Below are positions 7,995 to 15,984 of a stretch of DNA of 64,000 nt, one piece after another (position 1 is the first letter of the stretch; each line of letters starts with the position of its first letter). The translations under genes and the position numbers were made by a program. Origin of the DNA: Paracoccus indicus (GTDB lineage Bacteria; Pseudomonadota; Alphaproteobacteria; Rhodobacterales; Rhodobacteraceae); NCBI RefSeq assembly GCF_003056335.1, contig NZ_PYWA01000010.1:1-64000 (forward strand). Reading direction: 5' to 3'. A model generated the notes under the pieces. The model was not told the DNA's origin, searched no databases, and worked only from the letters and a program-made list of their open reading frames with translations.

Positions 7995-9008
7995 ATGACG
8001 CAGATCACATCCGCCCGCCATGCGGCGCAGGCGTTGCAACGGCTGTTTCCCGGCATCGCGCTGGCGCTGATCGTGGCGATGGCCGCGCAGTTCCTGTCGG
8101 ACCATTATGGTGCGCCGGTGATGCTGATGGCGATTCTGCTGGGCATCGCCTTCAATTTCCTGTCCGAGCACGACCGCACCGGCCCCGGCATCGCGGTCGC
8201 GGCGCGCGTCTTCCTGCGGGCGGGGGTGGCGCTGCTGGGGCTTCGCGTCTCGCTGGACATGATCCGCGACATCGGCTGGGGGTTCGTGCTGGTGATGGTC
8301 GGCTGCGTGGCGACGGTGATCCTGCTGTCGGTTCTGCTGGCGCGGCTGATGGGGCGCGACCGTGCCTTCGGTTTCCTGACGGGCGGATCGGTGGCGATCT
8401 GCGGAGCCTCGGCGGCCATGGCCATCGGGTCGATCCTGCCGCAGCGTCGGAATTCCGAGCGCGATCTGGCCTTCACCGTCATCTCGGTCACGGCATTTTC
8501 GACGGTGGCGATGATCCTCTATCCCATCGTGGCGGGGGCCTTGGGGCTGGATGATCACCAGACGGGGCTGTTTCTGGGCGGGACCATCCATGATGTCGCG
8601 CAGGTCGTGGGCGCAGGCTACTCCGTCAACGACGAGACCGGCGACATCGCCACGGTCGTCAAGCTGATCCGCGTCACCCTGCTGGCGCCCACGGTGCTGA
8701 TCGGCGCGCTGGTCCTGCGCCGCCACCATCCGACGACAGGCAAGAGGCCGCCGCTGATGCCGGGCTTCGTCGTGGCTTTCCTGCTGCTGGCGGCGCTGAA
8801 CTCGGCGCACGTGGTGCCGCAGGCGGTGATCGACCCGGCCTCGACCCTGTCGCGGTCGCTTCTGGTGACGGCGGTGGCGGCGGTGGGGATGAAGACCTCG
8901 CTGGGACGGCTGGTCGATGTGGGTGGTGCGGCCTTCGCCATGCTGACCCTGCAGACGCTGGCCTTGGCCGTCCTTGTGCTGGTTCCGCTGCTGCTCGGGG
9001 TGGTCTGA
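7995..9008 (+). CDS. YeiH-family putative sulfate/sulfite exporter (UPF0324)
   Basis: 337 residues with about ten hydrophobic segments. The family signatures are GGSVAICGASAAMAIG in the middle and GGTIHDVAQVVGAGYSVN, followed by a C-terminal membrane half ending in LVLVPLLLGVV. YeiH proteins are annotated as putative sulfate exporters and recur beside sulfonate-degradation genes. Here the gene ends a run that includes a predicted desulfonating monooxygenase, so release of sulfite or sulfate is a reasonable role, though no transport substrate is proven for most members. It lies 51 bases behind the TRAP binding-protein gene with a hairpin between. Confidence 0.85.
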   Translation: MTQITSARHAAQALQRLFPGIALALIVAMAAQFLSDHYGAPVMLMAILLGIAFNFLSEHDRTGPGIAVAARVFLRAGVALLGLRVSLDMIRDIGWGFVLVMVGCVATVILLSVLLARLMGRDRAFGFLTGGSVAICGASAAMAIGSILPQRRNSERDLAFTVISVTAFSTVAMILYPIVAGALGLDDHQTGLFLGGTIHDVAQVVGAGYSVNDETGDIATVVKLIRVTLLAPTVLIGALVLRRHHPTTGKRPPLMPGFVVAFLLLAALNSAHVVPQAVIDPASTLSRSLLVTAVAAVGMKTSLGRLVDVGGAAFAMLTLQTLALAVLVLVPLLLGVV

Positions 9009-9138
9009 GGAAGCGGCGGTGCGACGTCAAGACACTTGCTAACCCCATGCCGCGGCGACTAGTTTTCGTCAAACGAAGCCGCCCGAAGCGTGATCCCCCA
9101 AGGGAATGCCGGACCGGGTGTTTGCCGCGAGGTTCCTG

Positions 9139-10587
9139 ATGTTCGAAACCGTCGATGCCGTCCTGCTGGCCCGGATACAATTCGCCTTCACGGTCAGTTT
9201 CCACTTCCTGTTTCCCGCCTTCACCATCGGTCTGGCCAGTTTCCTTGCGGTGCTGAACGGGCTGTGGCTGTGGACGGGGCAGACGAAATACCTGGATCTG
9301 TTCCGCTATTGGGTCAAGATCTTCGCCCTGGCCTTCGCGATGGGCGTCGTTTCGGGTATCGTGATGTCCTATCAGTTCGGGACGAACTGGTCGGTGTTTT
9401 CCGACAAGGCCGGACCGGTCATCGGCGCGCCCATGGCCTATGAGGTGCTTTCGGCCTTCTTCCTCGAGGCGGGCTTCCTGGGCATCATGCTGTTCGGGCG
9501 CGACCGGGTGGGTCCGACGCTGCACATGATCGCCTGTCTGGCGGTGGCGGTCGGGACGGCCATCTCGGCCTTCTGGATCCTGTCGGTGAACAGCTGGATG
9601 CACACCCCCGCCGGCTTCGAGATCGACCCCGAGACGGGCCAGTTCCTGCCCACCGACTTCTGGCAGGTGATCTTCAACCCCTCCTTCCCCTATCGCCTGA
9701 TGCATACGGTGACGGCGGCCTATCTGACCACCGCCTTCATCGTGGGCGGCGTGGCGGCGCTGCACCTGCTGCGCCACCGTCACCGTCCCGATCTGGTCAG
9801 CCCCGCGACGCGCACGATGTTTTCGATGGCGATGTGGATGGCGGCGGTCTTCGCGCCGGTCCAGATCTTCCTTGGCGACATGCACGGGCTGAACACGCTG
9901 GAACACCAGCCCGCCAAGGTCATGGCGATGGAGGGTCACTTCGAAAGCCACCCCGACGGCGCGCCGCTGTATCTGTTCGGCATCCCCAACCAGGAGGAGC
10001 AGCGTCTGGATTATGCCATCGGCATTCCCAAGCTGTCCTCGCTGGTCCTGAAACACGATCTGAATGCCCCCCTGGACGGTCTGGACACCATCCCGCGCGA
10101 GGATCAGCCCCCCGTCGCCATCGTCTTCTGGTCGTTCCGCATCATGATCGCGCTTGGCTTCGCCATGCTGGGGATCGGACTGTGGTCGCTGGTGGCGCGG
10201 GTGCGCGGACGCCTGTTCGAATGGTCGATGCTGCACCGTGCCGCCGTCGCCATGGCACCCTCGGGCCTGATCGCCGTCCTTGCAGGCTGGGTCACGACCG
10301 AGGTGGGACGCCAGCCCTTCACCGTCTATGGTCATCTGCGCACCGCCGACAGTGCCGCGCCGCTTGATGCGGCCGCGGTGGGGGCATCGCTCGTGGCCTT
10401 CATCGTCGTCTATTTCGCGGTCTTCGGGGCGGGCACCTATTACATCCTGCGCCTGATGAGCCGTGCGCCTGCGGTTTCCGAACCGCGCCTGAAGGATATC
10501 ACCGACAGCCCGACGCGCACGGCAGGCACCACGCCCGCCCAGCAGCAGATGACCCGCAAGCACAGCCCTGTTCATCCCGGAGAATGA
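9139..10587 (+). CDS. cydA: Cytochrome bd-type quinol oxidase subunit I (CioA/CydA)
   Basis: 482 residues from ATG 9139, which has GAGG six bases upstream; an upstream ATG at 9106 lacks a ribosome site. Conserved features are H22 in FHFLFPAF (high-spin haem ligand position), LEAGFLGIMLFG, the GRDRVGPTLH region, an NSWMHTPAG block and the quinol-loop start HQPAKVMAMEGHFE. The short Q loop is typical of the cyanide-insensitive (Cio) group. The enzyme oxidises quinol and reduces oxygen to water in the inner membrane. It overlaps the subunit II gene. The 130-base upstream gap shows no clear operator. Confidence 0.96.
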   Translation: MFETVDAVLLARIQFAFTVSFHFLFPAFTIGLASFLAVLNGLWLWTGQTKYLDLFRYWVKIFALAFAMGVVSGIVMSYQFGTNWSVFSDKAGPVIGAPMAYEVLSAFFLEAGFLGIMLFGRDRVGPTLHMIACLAVAVGTAISAFWILSVNSWMHTPAGFEIDPETGQFLPTDFWQVIFNPSFPYRLMHTVTAAYLTTAFIVGGVAALHLLRHRHRPDLVSPATRTMFSMAMWMAAVFAPVQIFLGDMHGLNTLEHQPAKVMAMEGHFESHPDGAPLYLFGIPNQEEQRLDYAIGIPKLSSLVLKHDLNAPLDGLDTIPREDQPPVAIVFWSFRIMIALGFAMLGIGLWSLVARVRGRLFEWSMLHRAAVAMAPSGLIAVLAGWVTTEVGRQPFTVYGHLRTADSAAPLDAAAVGASLVAFIVVYFAVFGAGTYYILRLMSRAPAVSEPRLKDITDSPTRTAGTTPAQQQMTRKHSPVHPGE

Positions 10588-10589
10588 CC

Positions 10590-11621
10590 ATGACCATTGC
10601 AGAAGGCGTTTCCTTCGACCTGACCGTCATCTGGGCATTCGTGATTGCCTTCGCGGTTCTCGTCTATGTCGTGTTGGACGGCTTCGACCTGGGCCTCGGC
10701 ATGCTGTTCGCGACCGAGGATGACGAAGAGGACCGCGACGTCATGATGAACTCGGTGGCGCCCGTCTGGGACGGCAACGAGACCTGGCTGGTTCTGGGCG
10801 GCGGGGGGCTTTTCGCGGCCTTCCCGCTGGCCTATGCGCTGATCCTGCCGGCGCTTTACGCCCCCATCATCGCCATGCTGCTGGCGCTGATCTTCCGCGG
10901 CGTCGCGTTTGAATTCCGCTGGCGCACCAAGCGCTGGCGCGGGGTCTGGGACGTGGCCTTCATCGGCGGTTCCGCCATGGCGGCGCTGGCGCAGGGCATC
11001 ACCCTAGGCGGTCTGCTGCAGGGCATCGACATCGACAAGGCCGGGCGCGCCTATGCAGGCGGCTGGTGGGACTGGCTGAGTCCCTTCACGCTGATGGTGG
11101 GGATCGCGGTCATGGTCGGCTACATGCTGCTGGGCGCGACCTGGCTGGTGATGAAGACCGAAGGCCCGCTGCAGGAACGCATGCGCCGCAAGGCCTGGGT
11201 GCTGGGCATCGCCACGGTGATCTTCATCGGCGTCGTCAGCCTGTGGACGCCCTTCCTGCAGGACGGATACTACAGCCGTTGGTTCGGAGGCTGGAACATC
11301 GCGCTGGCCGCCGCCGTCGGCATCGCCGTCCTGGCGCTGGCCTTCGGCATGTTCCGCACGCTGACCGTCCGCCATCACGACTATTGGCCGTTCTTCCTGG
11401 CGCTCGGCATGTTCGTCCTGGGGTTCGCGGGCCTCGGCTTTTCGATGTTCCCCTATATCGTCCCGGTCGAGATCACCATCTGGGAGGCTGCCGCCCCCCG
11501 CAACAGCCAGATCTTCATGCTGGTCGGTGCCGCCATCCTGATCCCGATCATCCTGACCTATACCGCGTTCTCCTATTGGGTCTTCCGCGGCAAGATCATC
11601 CCGGGCGAGGGGTATCACTGA
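10590..11621 (+). CDS. cydB: Cytochrome bd-type quinol oxidase subunit II (CioB/CydB)
   Basis: 343 residues from ATG 10590, which stands seven bases after GGAG; ATG 10584, inside the overlap with subunit I, is too close to the ribosome site. The N-terminal YVVLDGFDLGLGMLF and the WDGNETWLVLGGGGLFAAFP block identify subunit II. The stop overlaps the start of the tiny DUF2474 gene. About nine membrane helices are evident. It completes the two main subunits of the terminal oxidase. Confidence 0.95.
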   Translation: MTIAEGVSFDLTVIWAFVIAFAVLVYVVLDGFDLGLGMLFATEDDEEDRDVMMNSVAPVWDGNETWLVLGGGGLFAAFPLAYALILPALYAPIIAMLLALIFRGVAFEFRWRTKRWRGVWDVAFIGGSAMAALAQGITLGGLLQGIDIDKAGRAYAGGWWDWLSPFTLMVGIAVMVGYMLLGATWLVMKTEGPLQERMRRKAWVLGIATVIFIGVVSLWTPFLQDGYYSRWFGGWNIALAAAVGIAVLALAFGMFRTLTVRHHDYWPFFLALGMFVLGFAGLGFSMFPYIVPVEITIWEAAAPRNSQIFMLVGAAILIPIILTYTAFSYWVFRGKIIPGEGYH

Positions 11622-12091
11622 TGCGTCAGGGTCTGGGTCGCCTTGCCTGGTTCGTGGGGATCTGGCTGGCCAGCGTCGCCTGCATCGGTGCGGTGGCCTT
11701 TCTGATCCGGCTGTGGATCGCCTGACGGCTGCGCGCAATCGGGAGCGGACCACAGGTGCAGCGGCCCGCCCCCTTCCGGCAGATCGTGGCAACGGCCATC
11801 CGCACAAAGACGCCATCCGCCTCCCGTGGCCCCCGACGCGCCCAGCCAGACGTCGCGCTGCGGGGACAGTCGGGGGGTATATTCCCAAGCCCCATCCCGC
11901 AGGACGGCATCGGGTGGCGGCTCCATCCCCGCGCCGGATGCGGTGATCCGGGCCGCGACGGGGGCCAGCCCCGCATCGGTGACCTGCCAGCGTTCCCACC
12001 AGGCTGTGCGTTCCACCGAATGCGTCCATTCCAGCATGAAATCCGCCGTGGCCAGCGACAGCAGAAAGGCTCCGCTGGCCACGCAAAGCAT
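11615..12091 (-). CDS. DUF1850 domain protein, TAXI-TRAP partner
   Basis: 158 residues. A hydrophobic N-terminal segment looks like a signal or anchor, followed by MLEWTHSVERTAWWERWQV, the (H/S)SVE-x-(T/P) pattern of DUF1850 proteins, and a tryptophan-rich end with WRLCADGRCHDL. The ATG overlaps the stop of the TAXI permease gene (ATGA), the usual neighbourhood of this family. The last 37 or so codons are Pro/Gly/Asp-rich, do not resemble the family core, and lie antisense to the DUF2474 gene and the last codons of cydB. The true end could therefore be altered by a frameshift, or the tail could simply be drift. Confidence 0.7.
   Translation of the reverse strand: MLCVASGAFLLSLATADFMLEWTHSVERTAWWERWQVTDAGLAPVAARITASGAGMEPPPDAVLRDGAWEYTPRLSPQRDVWLGASGATGGGWRLCADGRCHDLPEGGGPLHLWSAPDCAQPSGDPQPDQKGHRTDAGDAGQPDPHEPGKATQTLTHQ
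11621..11725 (+). CDS. DUF2474 small membrane protein, bd oxidase accessory subunit
   Basis: 34 residues with one membrane helix (about 9-31). The start MRQGLGRLAWFVGIWLASV fits the DUF2474 family, which follows cioB or cydB in many proteobacteria and is comparable to CydX in position. Its ATG overlaps the stop of subunit II (ATGA). It is probably needed for oxidase assembly or stability. The entire gene is overlapped on the other strand by the C-terminal end of the DUF1850 frame. Confidence 0.82.
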   Translation: MRQGLGRLAWFVGIWLASVACIGAVAFLIRLWIA

Positions 12092-14196
12092 CAGGCGACC
12101 ACCCTGCGCAGCCGCAGCCAGTGCAGCGCCCCGAAGGTCAGCGCCAGCGCGAAGCCAAGCTCATCCGACATCGGCATTGCCACGATCAGCGAAACGCCTG
12201 CCGCGAAGGCCAGCGTGCGCTCGACCACATTGGTGCGGTCCAAGAAGTATCCGACCATCGCCACACCCCACAGGCCCACGCCCAGCACGGTCTTCAGCAG
12301 GATATAGGCGACCTCGACCGGATAGCCCCAGGCATCGGCAATGGGACCGCCATCCTGCAGCATCAGCGACGGCGTATAGACGGCCATGAAGGGGATGATG
12401 AACCCCGCCGCCGCCAGCCGGATCGCCTGCATGGAAATCTTCAGCCCCGAGGTCTTGGCGATCGGCCCCGCCGCAAAACAGGCCAGCGCCACGGGCGGCG
12501 TCAGGTCGGCCATGATCCCGAAATAGAAGACGAACATATGGCTAACCAGCAGCGGAACCCCAAGCTCCATCAACGCCGGACCCGCAAGGGACGAGGTGAT
12601 GATATAGTTCGGGATCGTCGGGATCCCCATGCCCAGCACCAGGCAGGTCAGCATGGTCAGCACCAGCGACAGGAACAGGTTGTCCTGCCCGATGGCGATG
12701 ATCGCGCCGATGAAGGTCGACGCGATTCCGGTCAGCGTCAGCGTGCCGATGACGACGCCGACGATGGCGCAGGCCATACCCACGGGCAGGGCATTGCGCG
12801 CGCCCTGCGCCAGCGCGTCGCGGACGATGCCAATGGTGGGGCGGGTGCCCTTGAAACCCGCGCAGGCCAGCACCAGCAAGGCGATGACCGCCACCAGCAG
12901 GTTGATCCCGTATTTCAGGAACAGCGCCGAGGCGATGCCAAGCGCCAGCCAGAAGACGACACGGAAGGCATAGGGCCCGATCATCGCGGCCAGTGGCGCA
13001 CCAAGGATCAGAACCGTGACCAGCGCCAGCCCCATGGTGCCCGCAAAGATCGGCGTATAGCCCGCAAACAGTAGATAGACCAAAGCGGCCAGCGGCAGGA
13101 CCAGCGGCCATTGATCGCGCACCGCATGCCAGGGGTTCGGCAGGCTGGCACGCGGCAGGCCTTTCAGGTTGTCACGCCCGGCCTGCAGCCAGACCATCCA
13201 GAAGACCACCCCGAAATAGAGCAGCGCCGGAATGATCGCCGCCTTGACGACCGACGCATAGGGGACGTTCAGGGTTTCCGCCATGATGAAGGCGACCGCG
13301 CCCATCACCGGGGGCATGATCTGGCCGCCCATGGATGCCGTCGCCTCGACCCCGCCCGCGAAGGCCGGTTTGAAGCCGGATTTCTTCATCATCGGGATGG
13401 TGAATTGGCCGGATGCCACGACGTTGGCCACCCCCGACCCCGAAATGGTCCCCATCAGCGCCGATGACAGCACCGCCACCTGCGCAGGCCCGCCGCGCAC
13501 GCCGCCGACCAGCCCCAGGGCGAAATCGTTGAACAGGTTCAGCATGCCCGCGCGTTCAAGGAAGGCCGCGAAGACCACGAAGATGAAGATATATGCGCTG
13601 CTGACATAGATCGGGCTGCCATAGATGCCCTCGGTCCCGAAAGCGAAATGTTCGACGATCTGCTCGAACCCATAGCCGCGATGGATGAAGGGCGGCGGCA
13701 GATGCTGGCCCAGGAAGCAATAGGCCAGGAAGATCCCCGCGATCACCGCCAGCGGCCAGCCCATCAGGCGGCGTGCCCCTTCGAAGACCAGCAGGACAAG
13801 GATGGTGCCCATCACCAGATCCATCTGGGTCAGAAAGCCCGTGCGGCGGATCAGGTCGTTGTATTCGACCCAGTTGTAGATGCCGGTGCTGAACCCCAGC
13901 AGCCCAAGCGCCCAGAAGAAGACCTGCCCCCGCGTCGTTCTGGCGACAAGGTTGCCGACAAGGCCGAAGCCCAGAAGCAGCAGGAACCCCACATGCATGG
14001 CGCGGACGACCTGACTGGGCAGGCTGCCGTAGCCTGCGGCCCACAGCTGGAACAGTGAAAAGGCCACGGCCAGCCAGAAGGCCACGCGGCCCATGATGCC
14101 CGTGCCAAAGCCGGGGGGCAGGCCCTCGCTGAATTCGGCCTCGGCGGTGGGATCAAGCGTGGCGGGCCCGCTTGCGGGGGAATGGGATGCGGACAT
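12091..14196 (-). CDS. TRAP transporter fused permease (TAXI type, DctQM fusion)
   Basis: 701 residues from ATG 14196, which follows GGAAAGG; the frame opens 16 codons earlier without a better site. A four-helix DctQ-like part (to about 190) is fused to a DctM-like part with GTISGSGVANVVASGQFTIPMMKKSG, GGQIMPPVMGA and IPTIPNYI-type blocks. Such fusions work with TAXI-family binding proteins, and one is encoded next to it. Substrates in this family are poorly known (glutamate and other acids have been reported). The gene overlaps DUF1850 downstream. Confidence 0.93.
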   Translation of the reverse strand: MSASHSPASGPATLDPTAEAEFSEGLPPGFGTGIMGRVAFWLAVAFSLFQLWAAGYGSLPSQVVRAMHVGFLLLLGFGLVGNLVARTTRGQVFFWALGLLGFSTGIYNWVEYNDLIRRTGFLTQMDLVMGTILVLLVFEGARRLMGWPLAVIAGIFLAYCFLGQHLPPPFIHRGYGFEQIVEHFAFGTEGIYGSPIYVSSAYIFIFVVFAAFLERAGMLNLFNDFALGLVGGVRGGPAQVAVLSSALMGTISGSGVANVVASGQFTIPMMKKSGFKPAFAGGVEATASMGGQIMPPVMGAVAFIMAETLNVPYASVVKAAIIPALLYFGVVFWMVWLQAGRDNLKGLPRASLPNPWHAVRDQWPLVLPLAALVYLLFAGYTPIFAGTMGLALVTVLILGAPLAAMIGPYAFRVVFWLALGIASALFLKYGINLLVAVIALLVLACAGFKGTRPTIGIVRDALAQGARNALPVGMACAIVGVVIGTLTLTGIASTFIGAIIAIGQDNLFLSLVLTMLTCLVLGMGIPTIPNYIITSSLAGPALMELGVPLLVSHMFVFYFGIMADLTPPVALACFAAGPIAKTSGLKISMQAIRLAAAGFIIPFMAVYTPSLMLQDGGPIADAWGYPVEVAYILLKTVLGVGLWGVAMVGYFLDRTNVVERTLAFAAGVSLIVAMPMSDELGFALALTFGALHWLRLRRVVA

Positions 14197-14251
14197 CGGG
14201 GACCTTTCCTTGGGGATCGGCCCGCGGCCCTTGCCGCGGACCAAGGGGCGC

Positions 14252-15208
14252 TTACTCGATCAGGCCGATCTCGCGGTAATACCGCTCGGCGCCCGGATGC
14301 AGCGGGATCGAGATCCCGTCCAGCGCGGTGTCGGTCGAAATGCCCCCCGCCGCCGCATGGGCCGAGGTCATGCGGTCCAGATTCTCGAACAGCAGCTTGG
14401 TCATCTGATAGGCGGCTTCTTCGCTGACGCCCTCATGGCTGATCAGCATGTTGCCGACGGCGGCGGTCGGCACATCCTGATCCTGACCGTTATAGGTGCC
14501 CGCCGGGATGACGCTGGGCACGAAGGGCGCGCCGATGGCCGTCACGGTTTCCTCGGGGATGGCCACGATGCTGATGTCATGGGTCGAGGACAGATCCTTG
14601 ATGAAGGCCACACCCAGCCCGGATGATTGCAGCGTCGCCTCCAGCTGGCGGTTCTTGATCAGCTCGCCCGATTCCGCGAAGGGCAGGTATTCGACCTTGC
14701 CCAGGTCGTCATAGCTCATCCCGGCCGCGGCAAAGATGGCGCGGGCGTTCAGCTCGGTCCCCGATGCGGGGGCGCCCACGGACATGGTCTTGCCGCGCAG
14801 ATCCTCCAGCGTGGTCACGCCGGCCGATGCGTCGGCGACGATCTGGATATAGTTGGGATAGATGGCGGCGATGGCGCGCAGTTCCTCCAGCTTGCGGGGA
14901 AAGCCTGCTTCCTCGTTCCCCTCCCACGCGGCCTGAACGCTGTCGCCAAGGGCGAAAGCGATCTCTCCACGGCCTTGTGCCAGCAGGTTCAGGTTTTCCA
15001 CGCTGGCCTTGGTGGCCTGTACCTGTGTGCGTGCGCCGTCGATGCCATCGGCGTAGATTTCCGACAAGGCGACCCCAAGCGGGTAATAGACCCCCGAGGT
15101 TCCGCCCGTCAGCACGTTGATGAAGTCCTGCGCCTGCGCCATGGGCGCGGTGGCCATCAGGCCTCCAAGGGCGGCCGCGGGGATGGCGGTGGCGATACGA
15201 TGGAACAT
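14252..15208 (-). CDS. TAXI-family TRAP transporter solute-binding protein
   Basis: 318 residues from ATG 15208, preceded by GGGAGGAG. A Sec signal peptide ends near AQAQD (about residue 25). The mature start INVLTGGTSGVYYPLG is the signature of the TAXI family, and FALGDSVQAAWEG and the GAPASGTELNARAIF block follow. It supplies substrate to the fused permease encoded 55 bases downstream. The ligand cannot be read from the sequence. Confidence 0.93.
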   Translation of the reverse strand: MFHRIATAIPAAALGGLMATAPMAQAQDFINVLTGGTSGVYYPLGVALSEIYADGIDGARTQVQATKASVENLNLLAQGRGEIAFALGDSVQAAWEGNEEAGFPRKLEELRAIAAIYPNYIQIVADASAGVTTLEDLRGKTMSVGAPASGTELNARAIFAAAGMSYDDLGKVEYLPFAESGELIKNRQLEATLQSSGLGVAFIKDLSSTHDISIVAIPEETVTAIGAPFVPSVIPAGTYNGQDQDVPTAAVGNMLISHEGVSEEAAYQMTKLLFENLDRMTSAHAAAGGISTDTALDGISIPLHPGAERYYREIGLIE

Positions 15209-15291
15209 GTGGTCTCCTCCCATGATGTTCTGGGGCGGAGGTTAGCAAGCAATCCCCCTTGCGTGAACATGATGTTTTGCGCGCCGTGAAC

Positions 15292-15984
15292 TTATCCCAG
15301 GTAGGCGCGCAGGCCGGGGGGCGGGTCGTCCAGCAAGGGGGCGGTGTCGCGAGGGGCATGGGCGCGGCCATCCTCGACCAGAATGGTTTGGGGTGAAAAG
15401 ACGCGGGCGTCCTGCGGATCATGGGTGACCATCAGGACCGTGGCCTCGGTTCCGTCGGCGATATCGTTCAGCAGCGACAGCATTTCAGCCTTCAACGCGG
15501 GGCCGAGCGCCGCGAAAGGCTCGTCCAGCAGCAGGATGGGGCGGGCCCGCAGCAGGACGCGAGCCAGCGCGACGCGGCTTTGCTGGCCGCCCGACAGCGC
15601 GGCGGGACGGCGATCACCCATGCCGGACAGTCCCACCTGATCCAGAACCTGCGCCACGCGGTTGCGCTGGCTTGTATCCAGACGCAGATCAGGCCGAAGC
15701 CCCATGCCTATATTTTGTCTTATAGTCAGATGCGGAAACAAATTATGGTGCTGGAACAGCGTCGATATGGGTCGATCGCCCGGCGCCATGCCGGTGATGT
15801 CCTGCCCGTTCCACATCACCTTCCCCTGATCGGGGAACAGAAAGCCGCCAATCAGCGACAGCAAGGTGGATTTGCCCGACCCCGAAGCACCGATCACCGC
15901 GAAACGTCCGCCTTTGGGCAATGTCAGATCGGCGCAAAGACTGAAATCATCCTGACGAAATGCGATGTCCCGCAATTCAAGCAT
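15292..15984 (-). CDS. thiQ: Thiamine ABC transporter ATP-binding protein ThiQ
   Basis: 230 residues with Walker A GASGSGKST (about 33-41), the Q-loop LFQHHNLFPHLT, signature LSGGQQSRVALARVL and Walker B ILLLDEPFAALGP. The LFQ-x-HNLF and short ThiQ-like domain, with no C-terminal regulatory domain, fit the thiamine importer ATPase. It overlaps the permease stop by 8 bases and is the third gene of the riboswitch-controlled thiBPQ operon. Confidence 0.93.
   Translation of the reverse strand: MLELRDIAFRQDDFSLCADLTLPKGGRFAVIGASGSGKSTLLSLIGGFLFPDQGKVMWNGQDITGMAPGDRPISTLFQHHNLFPHLTIRQNIGMGLRPDLRLDTSQRNRVAQVLDQVGLSGMGDRRPAALSGGQQSRVALARVLLRARPILLLDEPFAALGPALKAEMLSLLNDIADGTEATVLMVTHDPQDARVFSPQTILVEDGRAHAPRDTAPLLDDPPPGLRAYLG

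Noticed and set aside
6810..10575. Two long minus-strand open frames (666 and 633 codons) over the TRAP, YeiH and bd oxidase genes
   Set aside because: Both are antisense to complete membrane protein genes and have Arg/Asp/Gln-rich sequence typical of the reverse of such genes.
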